A stretch of 64,000 nucleotides of DNA, taken from contig NZ_JAIWNB010000005.1 of NCBI RefSeq assembly GCF_020215705.1, positions 365,726-429,725 on the forward strand. The letters are read 5' to 3'. This document shows, one piece after another, positions 54,743 through 64,000 of the stretch. The number at the start of each line of letters is the position of its first letter. The first letter of the stretch is position 1. The notes beneath the pieces were generated by a model, which saw nothing but the letters and a program-made list of their open reading frames with translations, searched no databases and had not been told where the DNA came from. The position numbers were made by a program, and so were the translations under genes. The DNA comes from Nonomuraea aurantiaca. Lineage in GTDB: Bacteria > Actinomycetota > Actinomycetes > Streptosporangiales > Streptosporangiaceae.

Positions 54743-55744
54743 ATGACCACACCGACGTCCACCGCACCAGAGATCGACGCGACGTCCGTGACCGAAGCAC
54801 CGGAGGCGGTGGGCCGCTCGCCCGGCCAGCTCATGTGGCTGCGCTTCCGGCGGGACCGCACCGGGGTCATCTCCGCCGCGATCGTGATCTTCTTCTTCCT
54901 GGTCGCCATCCTCGCGCCCGTCATCTCCATGGTGTACGGCAAGGACCCGTACACCCTGTACGGCCAGGACCGGCCCGGCCTGCTCAACGACTTCGGCTAC
55001 GCGATGGCGCCCAACGGCGGGATCAGCTCGGAGTTCTGGTTCGGCATCGAGCCCAACCTGGGCCGTGACGTGTTCATGCAGCTCGTCTACGGGATCAGGA
55101 CCTCGCTGCTGATCGCGGTGGTGGCGACGATCCTCACCACCCTGATCGGCATCGTGGTCGGCATCATCGCCGGGTACGCCGGCGGCAAGACCGACTTCTT
55201 CATCGGCCGGATCATCGACCTGATGCTGTCGTTCCCGCAGGTCCTGTTCATCATCGCGTTCACCCCGGTGGTGGACCAGCTGCTGGTGCCCTCCAACGAG
55301 GAGACCCCGGTGTGGCTGCGGGCGGTCACGCTGACCATCCTGCTCACCGTCTTCGGCTGGGCCGGGCTGGCCAGGCTGCTGCGCGGCCAGGTGCTGTCGA
55401 TGCGCGAACGCGAGTTCGTGGAGGCCGCCAAGGTCACCGGCGCCTCCCCCGCCAGGATCGTGTTCAAGGAACTGCTGCCCAACCTGTGGACCCCGATCCT
55501 CATCCAGTCGACGCTGCTGCTGCCCGCCCTGGTCACAGCCGAGGCGGCGCTGTCCTTCCTGGGGGTCGGGATGGGCGAGCAGGTCCCCGACTGGGGCCGG
55601 ATGTTCCTGCGGGCCACGCAGGTCTACCAGAACGACATCACCTATCTCATCTTCCCCGGCGTCGCACTGCTGATCTTCGTCATCGCCTTCAACCTGCTCG
55701 GTGACTCGGTCCGCGACGCCTTCGACCCCAAGATCAAGCGCTAG
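54743..55744 (+). CDS. Dipeptide/oligopeptide ABC transporter permease (DppC-like)
   Basis: 333 aa membrane subunit with six helices. An OppC_N segment (LMWLRFRRDRTGVISAAIVI) precedes the BPD_transp_1 domain; the EAA loop reads EAAKVTGASPARIVFKELLPN. ATG after GGGAG. It is the first gene of a five-gene operon, an unusual order because the second permease follows the binding protein. Confidence 0.94.
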   Translation: MTTPTSTAPEIDATSVTEAPEAVGRSPGQLMWLRFRRDRTGVISAAIVIFFFLVAILAPVISMVYGKDPYTLYGQDRPGLLNDFGYAMAPNGGISSEFWFGIEPNLGRDVFMQLVYGIRTSLLIAVVATILTTLIGIVVGIIAGYAGGKTDFFIGRIIDLMLSFPQVLFIIAFTPVVDQLLVPSNEETPVWLRAVTLTILLTVFGWAGLARLLRGQVLSMREREFVEAAKVTGASPARIVFKELLPNLWTPILIQSTLLLPALVTAEAALSFLGVGMGEQVPDWGRMFLRATQVYQNDITYLIFPGVALLIFVIAFNLLGDSVRDAFDPKIKR

Positions 55745-55753
55745 AGGAGAGAA

Positions 55754-57538
55754 ATGAATCACCGCAAACGGTCGGCTCTCGCGGTTGTCGCGGCGGCCTC
55801 GCTGGCGTTGGTCGGCGCCTGCGCGCCGGGCAACGCGGGCGCTCCGTCGAGCGCCCCCGCGAGCGCGGGCGCCTCGTCTGCGCCGGCGGCGGCCTACAAG
55901 CCCCCGACGATCACCCTGGGCACCGCGGCGGACTCCAAGGGCCCCGCCATCCCGCCGGAGGGCGTCGTCAAGGGTGGCACCGTCACCATGATCGACCGGG
56001 ACGACTTCTCCCACTTCGACCCGGCCCAGATCTACGTCAACACCGAGGCGAACTTCGCCCTGCTCATCAGCCGCGGCCTCACCGGTTACAAGCGGATCGC
56101 CAAGGGCGACTACAAGCTGGTCGGCGACCTGGCCACCGACGCGGGCACGCCGTCCGACGGCGGCAAGACCTGGACGTTCACCCTGAAGGACGGGGTGAAG
56201 TGGCAGGACGGCAGCCCGATCACCTCCGGCGACGTGAAGTGGTCCGTCGAGCGGATGTTCGCCCCCTTCATCACCTTCGGGCCGCAGTACGTTCAGCAGT
56301 GGCTCACCGACACGGACTACAAGAAGGCCTACCCGGGTCCGTACGGCGGCAAGGAACTCGACAACATCGAGACCCCTGACGACAAGACCATCGTCTTCAA
56401 GTTCAAGGCCCCGCACGCCGACGCCGGCTACGCCTTCGCCATGGCGGGCTACAACATCGTGCCCAAGGCCAAGGACACCAAGGAGAAGTACGACAAGGAG
56501 CCCGTCTCCTCCGGTCCGTACATCATCAAGTCGCACGTCGTCGACAAGTCGCTCGAGCTGGCCCGCAACCCCAACTGGGACGCGAACACCGACCCGATCC
56601 GCGGCGCGTACCCGGACGTGTGGAAGATGGAGTTCGGCCAGGAGGCCACTCAGATCACCGACCGGTTCGTGGCCGACGCGGGCCCCGACCAGACGGCGTT
56701 CACCTTCTACGCCAACACCCCGGCCGAGCGGCTGCAGCAGGTGCTGGGCGACGCGAGCCTGGCCGACCGCCGCCTGATCAGCCCCTCGCCGTACGGCAAC
56801 TACTACTACTTCAACCTCGACCGGGTGAAGGACCAGAAGATCCGCCAGGCGATCAACTACGCCTGGCCGGCCAAGCAGATCCAGCAGGCCCTGGGCGGCC
56901 CGCAGGCCGTGGCGCTGCCGACGACGATCCTCAACGAGAACACCACGGTCGGCTACAAGCCGTACGACCTGTTCGGGAAGACGGCCAAGCCCGAGGGCGA
57001 CATCGAGAAGGCCAAGCAGCTGCTGGCCGAGTCGAGCAACCCCCACCCGACCATCGTCTACGCCTACAACAACCTCCCCACCCAGGAGCCGGTCACCCTG
57101 GTGATCAAGAACGCCCTGGAGAAGGCCGGGATCAAGGTCGTGGCCAAGTCGCTGGACCGTAAGACGTACTACGACTCGATCAGCCAGACGAAGAACGAGT
57201 TCGACCTGTACTGGGGCGGCTGGGGCGCCGACTGGCCGTCCGGCTCCACCGTGATGCCGGTCATCTTCGGCCCGATCTCCGACGGCGGCCAGAACATGAG
57301 CCACCTCAACGACCCGACGATCACGGCCGAGATGAAGAAGATCTCGGAGAACCCGGACATCAACGCGGCCAACGAAGCCTGGATGAACCTCGACAAGCAG
57401 ATCCAGGAGACGATCACCCCGGTGGTCGTGGCCGAGAACCGGATCGCCACCATGCTGCACGGCTCCAAGGTGGGCGGCGCCGAGATCGACCCGCAGCAGT
57501 GGATCGTCTCGCCGAACACCATCTTCGTGAAGCAGTAG
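55754..57538 (+). CDS. ABC transporter substrate-binding lipoprotein (family 5)
   Basis: Captures peptides or similar ligands outside the membrane; 594 aa. Lipoprotein signal with lipobox LVGAC at about residue 23, then an Ala/Ser-rich linker. The SBP_bac_5 fold is shown by FTLKDGVKWQDGSPITSGDV, MAGYNIVPKA, SGPYIIKSHV, ARNPNWD and INYAWPAKQI. AGGAG lies just before the ATG. Specificity (peptide, sugar or metal chelate) is not evident. It is followed by a strong hairpin. Confidence 0.95.
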   Translation: MNHRKRSALAVVAAASLALVGACAPGNAGAPSSAPASAGASSAPAAAYKPPTITLGTAADSKGPAIPPEGVVKGGTVTMIDRDDFSHFDPAQIYVNTEANFALLISRGLTGYKRIAKGDYKLVGDLATDAGTPSDGGKTWTFTLKDGVKWQDGSPITSGDVKWSVERMFAPFITFGPQYVQQWLTDTDYKKAYPGPYGGKELDNIETPDDKTIVFKFKAPHADAGYAFAMAGYNIVPKAKDTKEKYDKEPVSSGPYIIKSHVVDKSLELARNPNWDANTDPIRGAYPDVWKMEFGQEATQITDRFVADAGPDQTAFTFYANTPAERLQQVLGDASLADRRLISPSPYGNYYYFNLDRVKDQKIRQAINYAWPAKQIQQALGGPQAVALPTTILNENTTVGYKPYDLFGKTAKPEGDIEKAKQLLAESSNPHPTIVYAYNNLPTQEPVTLVIKNALEKAGIKVVAKSLDRKTYYDSISQTKNEFDLYWGGWGADWPSGSTVMPVIFGPISDGGQNMSHLNDPTITAEMKKISENPDINAANEAWMNLDKQIQETITPVVVAENRIATMLHGSKVGGAEIDPQQWIVSPNTIFVKQ

Positions 57539-57545
57539 CACCGCC

Positions 57546-57582
57546 GCTCCGGGCGCCGTCGCGGCGCCCGGAGCGCTCTTTT
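57546..57582 (+). terminator. Intra-operon hairpin after the binding-protein gene
   Basis: GCTCCGGGCGCC (57546-57557) and GGCGCCCGGAGC (57563-57574), a 12-bp perfect stem with 5-nt loop, followed by GCTCTTTT. It lies between the binding-protein and DppB genes and would lower expression of the downstream genes or stabilise the upstream mRNA. Confidence 0.85.
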
Positions 57583-57591
57583 GGAGATCTC

Positions 57592-58572
57592 GTGCTTCGA
57601 TTCCTGACCCGCCGCGTCATCGGCGCCGCGGTCATCCTCGTGATCATCTCGGGGGTGACCTTCTTCCTGTTCTTCGTGATCCCCGCCGACCCGGCGCGCC
57701 TGGCGTGCGGCAAGGTCTGCCCGCCGGAGACGCTGGCGCAGGCCAGGCACAACCTGGGCCTCGACCAGCCGGTCGTGGTGCAGTTCGTGTCGTGGCTCGG
57801 GGGGATCTTCTTCGGCCGGAACTACGAGGGCCTCGGCACCTGCCCCGCGCCCTGTCTCGGCTACTCCTTCGTCAACCGCGCCCCGGTCTTCGAGACCATC
57901 ATCGACCGGCTGCCCGTCACCATCGCGTTGACGATCGGCGCCTCGGTGATCTTCCTGACATTCGGCGTGGCCACCGGCATCCTCGCCGCGCTGCGCCAGG
58001 GCAAGCCGCTCGACAAGATCGCCAGCATCTCGTCGCTGGTCGGCGCCTCGATGCAGATCTACTTCGTCGGCACGCTGGCCATGTACTTCTTCGTCTACCA
58101 GGCACACATCTTCCCGCAGCCCAAGTACATCCCGATCACCCAGGATCCGCTCGGCTGGTTCGGGGGGCTGCTCCTGCCCTGGATCGTGCTGGCGATCATC
58201 TTCACCGCCAACTACACCAGGATGACCCGCTCCACGATGGTGGAGAACCTGGCCGAGGACTACGTACGGACCGCCAGAGCCAAGGGCATGTCCGGCAGGA
58301 GCGTGGTGCTGCGCTTCGCCCTGCGCGGCACGCTGACCCCGATCATCACCATCTTCGGCGTGGACCTGGGCCAGCTCATCGGCGGCGCGATCATCACCGA
58401 GACCACGTTCGGGCTGCAGGGGATCGGCCGCCTGTCGGTCCGCGCGGTCGACAACTCCGACCTGCCCACCCTGATGGCCACCGTCCTGGTGGCGGCGGGC
58501 GCGATCGTGGTGATGAACATCGTCGTCGACGCCCTGTACGCCGTCATCGATCCCCGCGTGAGGCTGAGCTGA
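57592..58572 (+). CDS. Dipeptide/oligopeptide ABC transporter permease (DppB-like)
   Basis: 326 aa from the GTG at 57592 (GGAG 5 bases upstream). N-terminal helix after MLRFLTRRVIGAAVILVIIS, an extracytoplasmic loop with three CP/CxxxC-like Cys residues (ACGKVCPPE, TCPAPCLGY), then BPD_transp_1 with EAA-type loop RTARAKGMSGRSVVLRFALR. The stop overlaps the next ATG (TGATG). Confidence 0.94.
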   Translation: MLRFLTRRVIGAAVILVIISGVTFFLFFVIPADPARLACGKVCPPETLAQARHNLGLDQPVVVQFVSWLGGIFFGRNYEGLGTCPAPCLGYSFVNRAPVFETIIDRLPVTIALTIGASVIFLTFGVATGILAALRQGKPLDKIASISSLVGASMQIYFVGTLAMYFFVYQAHIFPQPKYIPITQDPLGWFGGLLLPWIVLAIIFTANYTRMTRSTMVENLAEDYVRTARAKGMSGRSVVLRFALRGTLTPIITIFGVDLGQLIGGAIITETTFGLQGIGRLSVRAVDNSDLPTLMATVLVAAGAIVVMNIVVDALYAVIDPRVRLS

Positions 58573-59581
58573 TGTTCCTTGAGGTCAACGAGCTCACCGT
58601 CGACTTCCACACCGAGGACGGCGTGGTCCACGCGGTGGACCGGCTCTCGTTCCAGGTGGAGCAGGGGACCACGCTCGGCATCGTGGGAGAGTCGGGCTCA
58701 GGCAAGTCGGTGACGAACCTGGCCGTGCTCGGCCTGCACAACCCGGAGACGGCGAAGATCTCCGGCAGCATCACCTTCGACGGCCAGGAGCTGATCGGCG
58801 CGTCCAGGTCCACGATGGAGCGGCTGCGCGGCGACCGGATCGCGATGATCTTCCAGGATCCGCTGACGTCGCTGTCGCCGTTCCACACGATCGGCGCGCA
58901 GATCGCCGAGGTCTATCGCAAGCACCGGGGTGTCTCCCGCTCGTCCGCGCGGGACCGGGCGATCGAGATGCTGGACCGGGTCGGCATCCCGCAGCCGAAG
59001 GTCCGCGTCGACGACTATCCGCACCAGTTCTCCGGGGGCATGCGCCAGCGCGCGATGATCGCCATGGCGCTGGTCTGCGACCCCGGGCTGCTGATCGCCG
59101 ACGAGCCGACGACCGCCCTGGACGTCACCGTCCAGGCGCAGATCCTCGACCTGCTGAGCGAGCTGCAGGAGCAGTCGGGCACGGCGATCGTGCTGATCAC
59201 CCACGACCTGGGCGTGGTGGCCAACACCGCGCACGACGTGCTGGTCATGTACGCCGGGCGGGCCGTGGAGCGGGGCACGATGCACGAGGTGCTGCGCGAG
59301 CCGCGCCATCCGTACACCTGGGGGCTGCTGGGCTCGATGCCCAGCCTGCGCCGCCCGGTGGACCTGCCGCTGGAGCCGGTGCGCGGCACCCCGCCCAGCC
59401 TGATCAACCTGCCGTCCGGCTGCCCGTTCCACCCGCGCTGCGACTACATGAAGCTGCTGGGCAAGGAGGTGTGCGCCGGTGACCGGCCCGAGCTGGCGCC
59501 CGAACACGGCCACGGCGACGCGTGCTACCTGACGCTCAAGCAGAAGGCGGAGCAGCGCCGGCGACCAGTTGAGGAGACGAA

Positions 59582-59585
<4 letters not shown>
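58572..59585 (+). CDS. Dipeptide/oligopeptide ABC transporter ATPase (DppD-like)
   Basis: 337 aa. Walker [11 protein letters not shown]-loop [12 protein letters not shown], signature FSGGMRQR, Walker [15 protein letters not shown]-loop LITHDLGVV. The C-terminal oligo_HPY extension has [10 protein letters not shown] and VCAGDRPEL, whose cysteines bind an iron-sulfur cluster in some DppD proteins. Co-translated with the flanking genes. Confidence 0.95.
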
Positions 59586-60613
<1,028 letters not shown>

Positions 60614-60634
60614 TCATCCTGCTCTGACCGACCA

Positions 60635-60675
60635 TCCGGCCCGCCGTGCTTCTCGCGGCGGGCCGGACGTCTTTC
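60635..60675 (+). terminator. Terminator of the ABC importer operon
   Basis: TCCGGCCCGCCG (60635-60646) and CGGCGGGCCGGA (60656-60667), a 12-bp perfect stem with a 9-nt loop, followed by CGTCTTT. Confidence 0.88.
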
Positions 60676-60682
60676 ACAACCG

Positions 60683-60782
60683 TCTTTCTTGTACGGCAAG
60701 CATGGGGAACCCGCCACCCGCCGACCGGGGCTTAGGGCCTCCAGAAGACGGCCGCTGACCGGACGGTGGCCGGGCGCCGTTA
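60683..60782. repeat. Dispersed intergenic repeat, copy B
   Basis: About 100 bp matching copy A at 9711-9808, in the same orientation: TACGGCAAGC, ACCCGCCG, GGGGC, GGCCTCCAG and AAGACGGCCGCTGACC in order with small gaps. It lies between the ABC-operon terminator and the 3' end of rpe. Confidence 0.7.
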
Positions 60783-60800
60783 CGCCCCGCCGACAGCTCG

Positions 60801-60875
60801 GTCGGCCTGGGCCCGTCCGGCCTAGGCTCGTTCGGCCTGTACCCGTTCGGCCTGGGCTCGTTCGGCCTGGTACCG
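60801..60875. repeat. 15-bp tandem repeat crossing the rpe stop codon
   Basis: Five consecutive 15-bp units of the form TTCGGCCTGGGCTCG (60801, 60816, 60831, 60846, 60861). On the rpe strand each encodes five residues of the AERAQ type; the TAG stop (60824-60822) arises within the second unit in plus order by one base change. Confidence 0.9.
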
Positions 60876-61508
60876 GAGGGCGTCGACCGCCGCCGCCGGG
60901 TCCGAGGCGCCATAGACGGCGCTGCCCGCCACGAAGACGTCCGCGCCGGCCACCACGCAGCGCTCGATGGTGTCAGCGTCCACGCCCCCGTCCACCTGGA
61001 GCCAGATCTGGCCGCCGTGCCGCTCGATCAGGGCGCGGGCCCGGCGGATCTTGGGCAGCACCATGTCGAGGAACTTCTGCCCCCCGAACCCCGGCTCGAC
61101 CGTCATCAGGAGGAGCATGTCGACCTCACCCAGCAGGTCCTCGTAGGGTTCGATCGCCGTGGCCGGGTTGAACGCGATGGCCGCCCGCGCGCCGAGCGAC
61201 CGGATCTCGCGCAGCGTGCGCACCGGCGACTTCGCCGCCTCCACGTGGATCGTGACGCTGCCCGCGCCCGCCTCGGCGTAGGGCGGCGCCCAGCGGTCGG
61301 GGTCCTCGATCATGAGGTGGCAGTCGAGCGGCATCGAGGTCGCCTTGCGCAGCGCCTCGACCACGGGCAGCCCGAGGGTCAGGTTGGGCACGAAGTGGTT
61401 GTCCATGACATCCACGTGCAGCCAGTCGGCATTGGTGACGGCCGCGGCCTCATCGGCGAGCCTGGCGAAGTCGGCGGACAGGATGCTGGGCGAGATCTGT
61501 AGGGCCAT
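60822..61508 (-). CDS. rpe: Ribulose-phosphate 3-epimerase, with repeat-encoded tail
   Basis: Interconverts ribulose-5-P and xylulose-5-P in the pentose phosphate pathway; 228 aa TIM barrel. [28 protein letters not shown] (catalytic Asp), [32 protein letters not shown] and GSAVYG are canonical. The last ~14 residues ([15 protein letters not shown]) are encoded by a 15-bp tandem repeat and extend beyond the usual family end. Monocistronic on the minus strand. Confidence 0.96.
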   Translation of the reverse strand: MALQISPSILSADFARLADEAAAVTNADWLHVDVMDNHFVPNLTLGLPVVEALRKATSMPLDCHLMIEDPDRWAPPYAEAGAGSVTIHVEAAKSPVRTLREIRSLGARAAIAFNPATAIEPYEDLLGEVDMLLLMTVEPGFGGQKFLDMVLPKIRRARALIERHGGQIWLQVDGGVDADTIERCVVAGADVFVAGSAVYGASDPAAAVDALRYQAERAQAERVQAERA

Positions 61509-61616
61509 GATGGTCAGAGTCTATTGAACGGCGCTCACACCCGCAGCGGTGCGGGGCCTTCGCCGGTTCCCGCGCCGCCTTCATGGGGCGTTCACGGACG
61601 GTTTCACAGGTGGGTC

Positions 61617-62585
61617 TCACTGACGGTCCCGTAGCCAGCGCAGCGAGGCCAGCCCCAGCGCGACCATCATGTCCACCAAGTGGCGATCGGCCCCCGCTCC
61701 CGCCGACGCGGCGATCCGGAGCAGAAACCCGGAGTGCATCGCCAGCACCGCATCGATCTGAGCCGGATCGAGGTCGCGGGTCAGCGGATGCTCCTCGGCG
61801 AGCACCTGCGGATCCATCCCGCTGAGCGACACGCTTGCCAGCAGCGTCACCACGTCGCAGTGACCGGCCCCGACCCACGCGTGCGGCCAGTCGACGACGA
61901 AGACGCGCTCCGCGCTCAGCATGATGTTGAACGGATACAGGTCCCCGTGCAGCAGCGTCTGACCAGCCAGAGCAGGTGCGGCGCCCTCCTCCAGCGCGGC
62001 GAGTTCGTCGAGACGGCCGGCCGCCCACGGCGAAAGCGCACCGATCCTCCGCACGACGGCGCTCTCGACCCCGGCGGCGCCCTTCGCCAGTGCCGCCCAG
62101 CCACCCAGCCGCGGCCCACCCAGGAACGCCCCGTCCACCGGTGACGGAGTCAAGGCCCGCACCAGATCGGTGACAGCCGCCAGAACCCGCTCGAGTTCCG
62201 CATGCCGCCACGGCTGGGCGGGCAGCCGTCCCGGAATCTCCTCGAATATCAGCGCGACCCAGTCACCGTCGTCATAGGCGTCCAGCAACCGTGGCACCGG
62301 CACCGTCCGGGGAAGCCGCCGCGAGATCGCGATCTCCCTGCGGTGGAAGGCCGCCACCGAGGGCGCCGCCGACGTACTCGCCGCCTTCACGAACGCGCCC
62401 CCGCCACCCGCCAGACGCACACGCGCGGCCAATCCCTCGGAGAACCCGCCCGGCTGACTGACCGCGCCGACCACCCTGTCACCGAGCAGCCGCTCGATCC
62501 CCGCCGCCACCTCCTCGGGCACGGCCGCCCAGGCGATCCTCCTGCCGCCCGTAGCCCGCGGGAGCACACCCCACTCGCGCGCCAT
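61617..62585 (-). CDS. Aminoglycoside-phosphotransferase-like (APH) kinase
   Basis: Small-molecule kinase of the APH/choline-kinase fold, 322 aa. Nucleotide-binding lobe: PGGFSEGLAARVRL and AFVKAAS (ATP Lys). Hinge: ALIFEEIPGRLP. Catalytic loop: LLHGDLYPFNIML with Asp and Asn in place; metal motif: FVVDWPHAWVG, equivalent to DFG. All catalytic residues are kept, in contrast to the pseudokinase at 40533. Substrate unknown; similarity to resistance enzymes does not establish antibiotic modification. Confidence 0.88.
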   Translation of the reverse strand: MAREWGVLPRATGGRRIAWAAVPEEVAAGIERLLGDRVVGAVSQPGGFSEGLAARVRLAGGGGAFVKAASTSAAPSVAAFHRREIAISRRLPRTVPVPRLLDAYDDGDWVALIFEEIPGRLPAQPWRHAELERVLAAVTDLVRALTPSPVDGAFLGGPRLGGWAALAKGAAGVESAVVRRIGALSPWAAGRLDELAALEEGAAPALAGQTLLHGDLYPFNIMLSAERVFVVDWPHAWVGAGHCDVVTLLASVSLSGMDPQVLAEEHPLTRDLDPAQIDAVLAMHSGFLLRIAASAGAGADRHLVDMMVALGLASLRWLRDRQ

Positions 62586-62635
62586 CGTGCTCCTTCCTGC
62601 TCTGGCTACCGGGGATCAGCGGTTGAGCACCAGCC

Positions 62636-62971
62636 TCACAGCGGGCCGCTGTCGGGCGACTCGGCTGCGGCGAGGCGCAGGATCGGTTCGAGCAGGCCAG
62701 GGAAGCGGTCACGTAGATCGTCGGCGCGCAGCCGGATCCGCCGGTGCCGGCCGTCGACGGTCATGCTGATCAGCCCGGCCTCCCGCAGAACCCGCCAGTG
62801 GTTGGACAGCGTCGACATCGGCACATCCAACCCGTCGGCCAGAACGGCACAGGTCGCCTCGGGATTGCCCCTGGCCCGCCGTACCAACTCCAAGCGCACC
62901 GGATCACTGAGCGCGTGCAGCACTGGCGCGAGCGTCAGCGCCTCGCGCGCGGGCTGGGGTAGCGGTCGCAT
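62636..62971 (-). CDS. ArsR-family winged-helix regulator
   Basis: 111 aa from the ATG at 62971 (MRPLPQPAREAL); the frame is open further upstream but overlaps the operator and the MFS gene. HTH_20/ArsR domain: VLHALSDPVRLELVRRA, CAVLADGLDVPMSTLSNHWR (recognition helix) and a wing ending TVDGRHRRIRLRADDL. No metal-binding ELCVCDL-type motif, so the signal is probably not a metal. Divergent from an MFS exporter, which it likely represses. Confidence 0.93.
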   Translation of the reverse strand: MRPLPQPAREALTLAPVLHALSDPVRLELVRRARGNPEATCAVLADGLDVPMSTLSNHWRVLREAGLISMTVDGRHRRIRLRADDLRDRFPGLLEPILRLAAAESPDSGPL

Positions 62972-62995
62972 GCCTCGACGATACCCGACCGTTCG

Positions 62996-63018
62996 ATAGT
63001 TCGGAATTATGGAACTAT
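62996..63018. promoter_or_regulatory. ArsR/MFS operator
   Basis: ATAGTTC (62996-63002) and GAACTAT (63012-63018) form a 7-bp inverted repeat with a 9-bp spacer in the AT-rich interval between the divergent regulator and exporter genes. It resembles binding sites of dimeric ArsR proteins. Confidence 0.65.
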
Positions 63019-63056
63019 GGTGTGCGGGAGCATTCACATCACAGGAGGGAACGGCG

Positions 63057-64000
63057 TTGACCGCACATGAAGACGCGACGAAGGCTGGATCATCGGCGGG
63101 CATCCGATCGAACCGGGCGGCGTTGCTCACAGTGGCCTGCCTGGGTCAGTTCATGGTGCTGCTCGACAGCACGATCGTCGGCGCGGCGCTGCCCGATATG
63201 CAGCACCGGTTACACACCCAGTTGAGCGGTCTGCAATGGATCGTCGACGCCTACGTCCTGCTGGTCGCCATGCTGCTGCTGTCCGGCGGCGTCTTCGCAG
63301 ACCGCTTCGGCCGCAAGCGGGTGTTCTTGGCGGGCGTCGCGGTGTTCACCGCCGCGTCCTTGCTCTGCTCCGTCGCGCCCTCGATCGGCTGGCTGATCAC
63401 CGGACGGGTGGCGCAGGGCATCGGGGCCGCGGCGCTGAGCCCCGCCTCGCTGGCCCTGCTCGCCGCCGCGTATCCCGTTCCGCGAGAACGCGTCAAGGCG
63501 ATCGGGCTGTGGGCCGGATTCAGCGGCATCGGCCTGGCCGCCGGCCCGCTGGCCGGTGGCATTCTGGTGGACTCCTTCGGCTGGCCCGCCATATTCCTGG
63601 TCAACGTGCCCATCGGGGCGGTCCTGCTGCTGGCCGGTCTGCGCATCCTGGGCGAGTCCCGCAATCCCGGCGCGCCGGCGATCGACATCCCGGGGACGGT
63701 CCTGTCCGTCCTGGGCGTGGGGGCGCTGACCTATGGGCTGATCGAGGGTGGTTCGCGTGGCTGGACCTCGCCGGTGATCCTGGGGAGCTTCGCCGCCGGG
63801 CTGGTGCTCCTCGCCGTCTTCGTCGTGGTCGAGGGTCGTGTGTCGACGCCGATGCTGTCGCTGCGGCTGTTTAGGCAGCGGCTGTTCACGGTGTCCAACA
63901 CGGCGATGGTCGTGGTGGGGTTCGCGCTGATGGGGTCGTCGTTCTTCTTCTCCCAGTTCTTCGTCTACGTCCAGGGCACTTCGATCCTGGTCGCCGGGCT
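63057..64000 (+). CDS. MFS drug:H+ antiporter (DHA2 family), 5' part
   Basis: Starts with TTG at 63057, 7 bases after AGGAGG, and runs open to the end of the window (about 314 residues seen; the family is ~450-530 aa with 14 helices). Motif C-like and DHA2 hallmarks: FMVLLDSTIVGAALPDMQ, QWIVDAYVLLVAMLLLSGG, motif A DRFGRKRVFLAGVAVF, GRVAQGIGAAALSPASLAL, and GPLAGGILVDSFGWPAIFLV. Probable exporter of drugs or a metabolite, under the divergent ArsR regulator. Confidence 0.93.
   Translation, partial: MTAHEDATKAGSSAGIRSNRAALLTVACLGQFMVLLDSTIVGAALPDMQHRLHTQLSGLQWIVDAYVLLVAMLLLSGGVFADRFGRKRVFLAGVAVFTAASLLCSVAPSIGWLITGRVAQGIGAAALSPASLALLAAAYPVPRERVKAIGLWAGFSGIGLAAGPLAGGILVDSFGWPAIFLVNVPIGAVLLLAGLRILGESRNPGAPAIDIPGTVLSVLGVGALTYGLIEGGSRGWTSPVILGSFAAGLVLLAVFVVVEGRVSTPMLSLRLFRQRLFTVSNTAMVVVGFALMGSSFFFSQFFVYVQGTSILVAG

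Noticed and set aside
54674..57541. Very long open frame (955 codons) on the minus strand opposite the permease and binding-protein genes
   Set aside because: Its translation is Arg/Asp/Gly/His-rich with no domain pattern, and the plus strand has clear family motifs; it is a high-GC antisense artefact.
61617..62585. Aminoglycoside resistance gene
   Set aside because: Only the general APH fold and catalytic motifs are visible; the neighbourhood gives no evidence for antibiotic substrates.

Overview
The window is very GC-rich (roughly 70%), uses GTG starts freely, and encodes an initiator tRNA with a C1:U72 end, a meso-DAP-type MurE, SepF/DivIVA-driven division, F420-type flavin enzymes and a LexA site of the GAACnnnnGTTC kind. 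Together these indicate a filamentous actinomycete. The gene layout is most like Streptosporangiales (Nonomuraea-type); that placement is inference. 

Layout. 1-2448 holds the 3' end of ileS. 2497-4208 is a divergent SDR oxidoreductase/TetR pair sharing a perfect operator. 4529-27070 (minus strand) is the dcw division and peptidoglycan cluster, transcribed mraZ-rsmH-ftsL-ftsI-murE-murF-mraY-murD-ftsW-murG-murC-ftsQ-ftsZ-yggS-sepF-yggT-divIVA. It ends with a large low-complexity membrane protein that has Cys/His motifs at both ends. Most junctions from ftsL to murC are 4-bp ATGA/GTGA overlaps or 1-bp TAATG overlaps. mraZ has a promoter overlapped by four 10-bp-spaced MraZ boxes. pgeF, common between ftsZ and yggS in relatives, is absent; its place holds a degenerate repeat array. 

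27545-32207 (plus) is a MoxR ATPase-DUF58-transglutaminase operon. 32280-34972 (minus) carries a DUF3040 membrane protein, SOS-controlled dinB and a SAM methyltransferase. 35112-35825 is a secreted orphan. 36152-38198 is the pepQ-efp-nusB group. 38301-40178 is a secreted GH9 glycosidase. 40533-42095 is a membrane-anchored kinase homologue lacking its catalytic residues. 42716-42789 is tRNA-fMet. 42843-44863 contains an LLM flavin oxidoreductase and an EEP-family membrane hydrolase. 

44937-48507 (minus) is a four-gene MoxR/VWA/XdhC/MocA maturation set for a molybdenum hydroxylase, with no hydroxylase subunits beside it. 48576-53506 holds a PH-domain membrane protein and an FMN-riboswitch-led riboflavin operon (ribD-ribE-ribM-ribAB-ribH). 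53664-54491 is an MpaB-type oxygenase. 54743-60613 is a dipeptide/oligopeptide ABC importer. 60822-63056 holds rpe, an aminoglycoside-phosphotransferase-like protein and an ArsR regulator divergent from an MFS exporter that runs off the window end. 

A recurring theme is repeat expansion, both between genes (9817-10120, 12145-12297, 40250-40350, and a dispersed ~100-bp element at 9711 and 60683) and inside coding loops or tails (FtsZ, FtsI, MurF, RibD, Rpe, and the 4529-6856 protein). No mobile element, CRISPR array or biosynthetic cluster was recognised.
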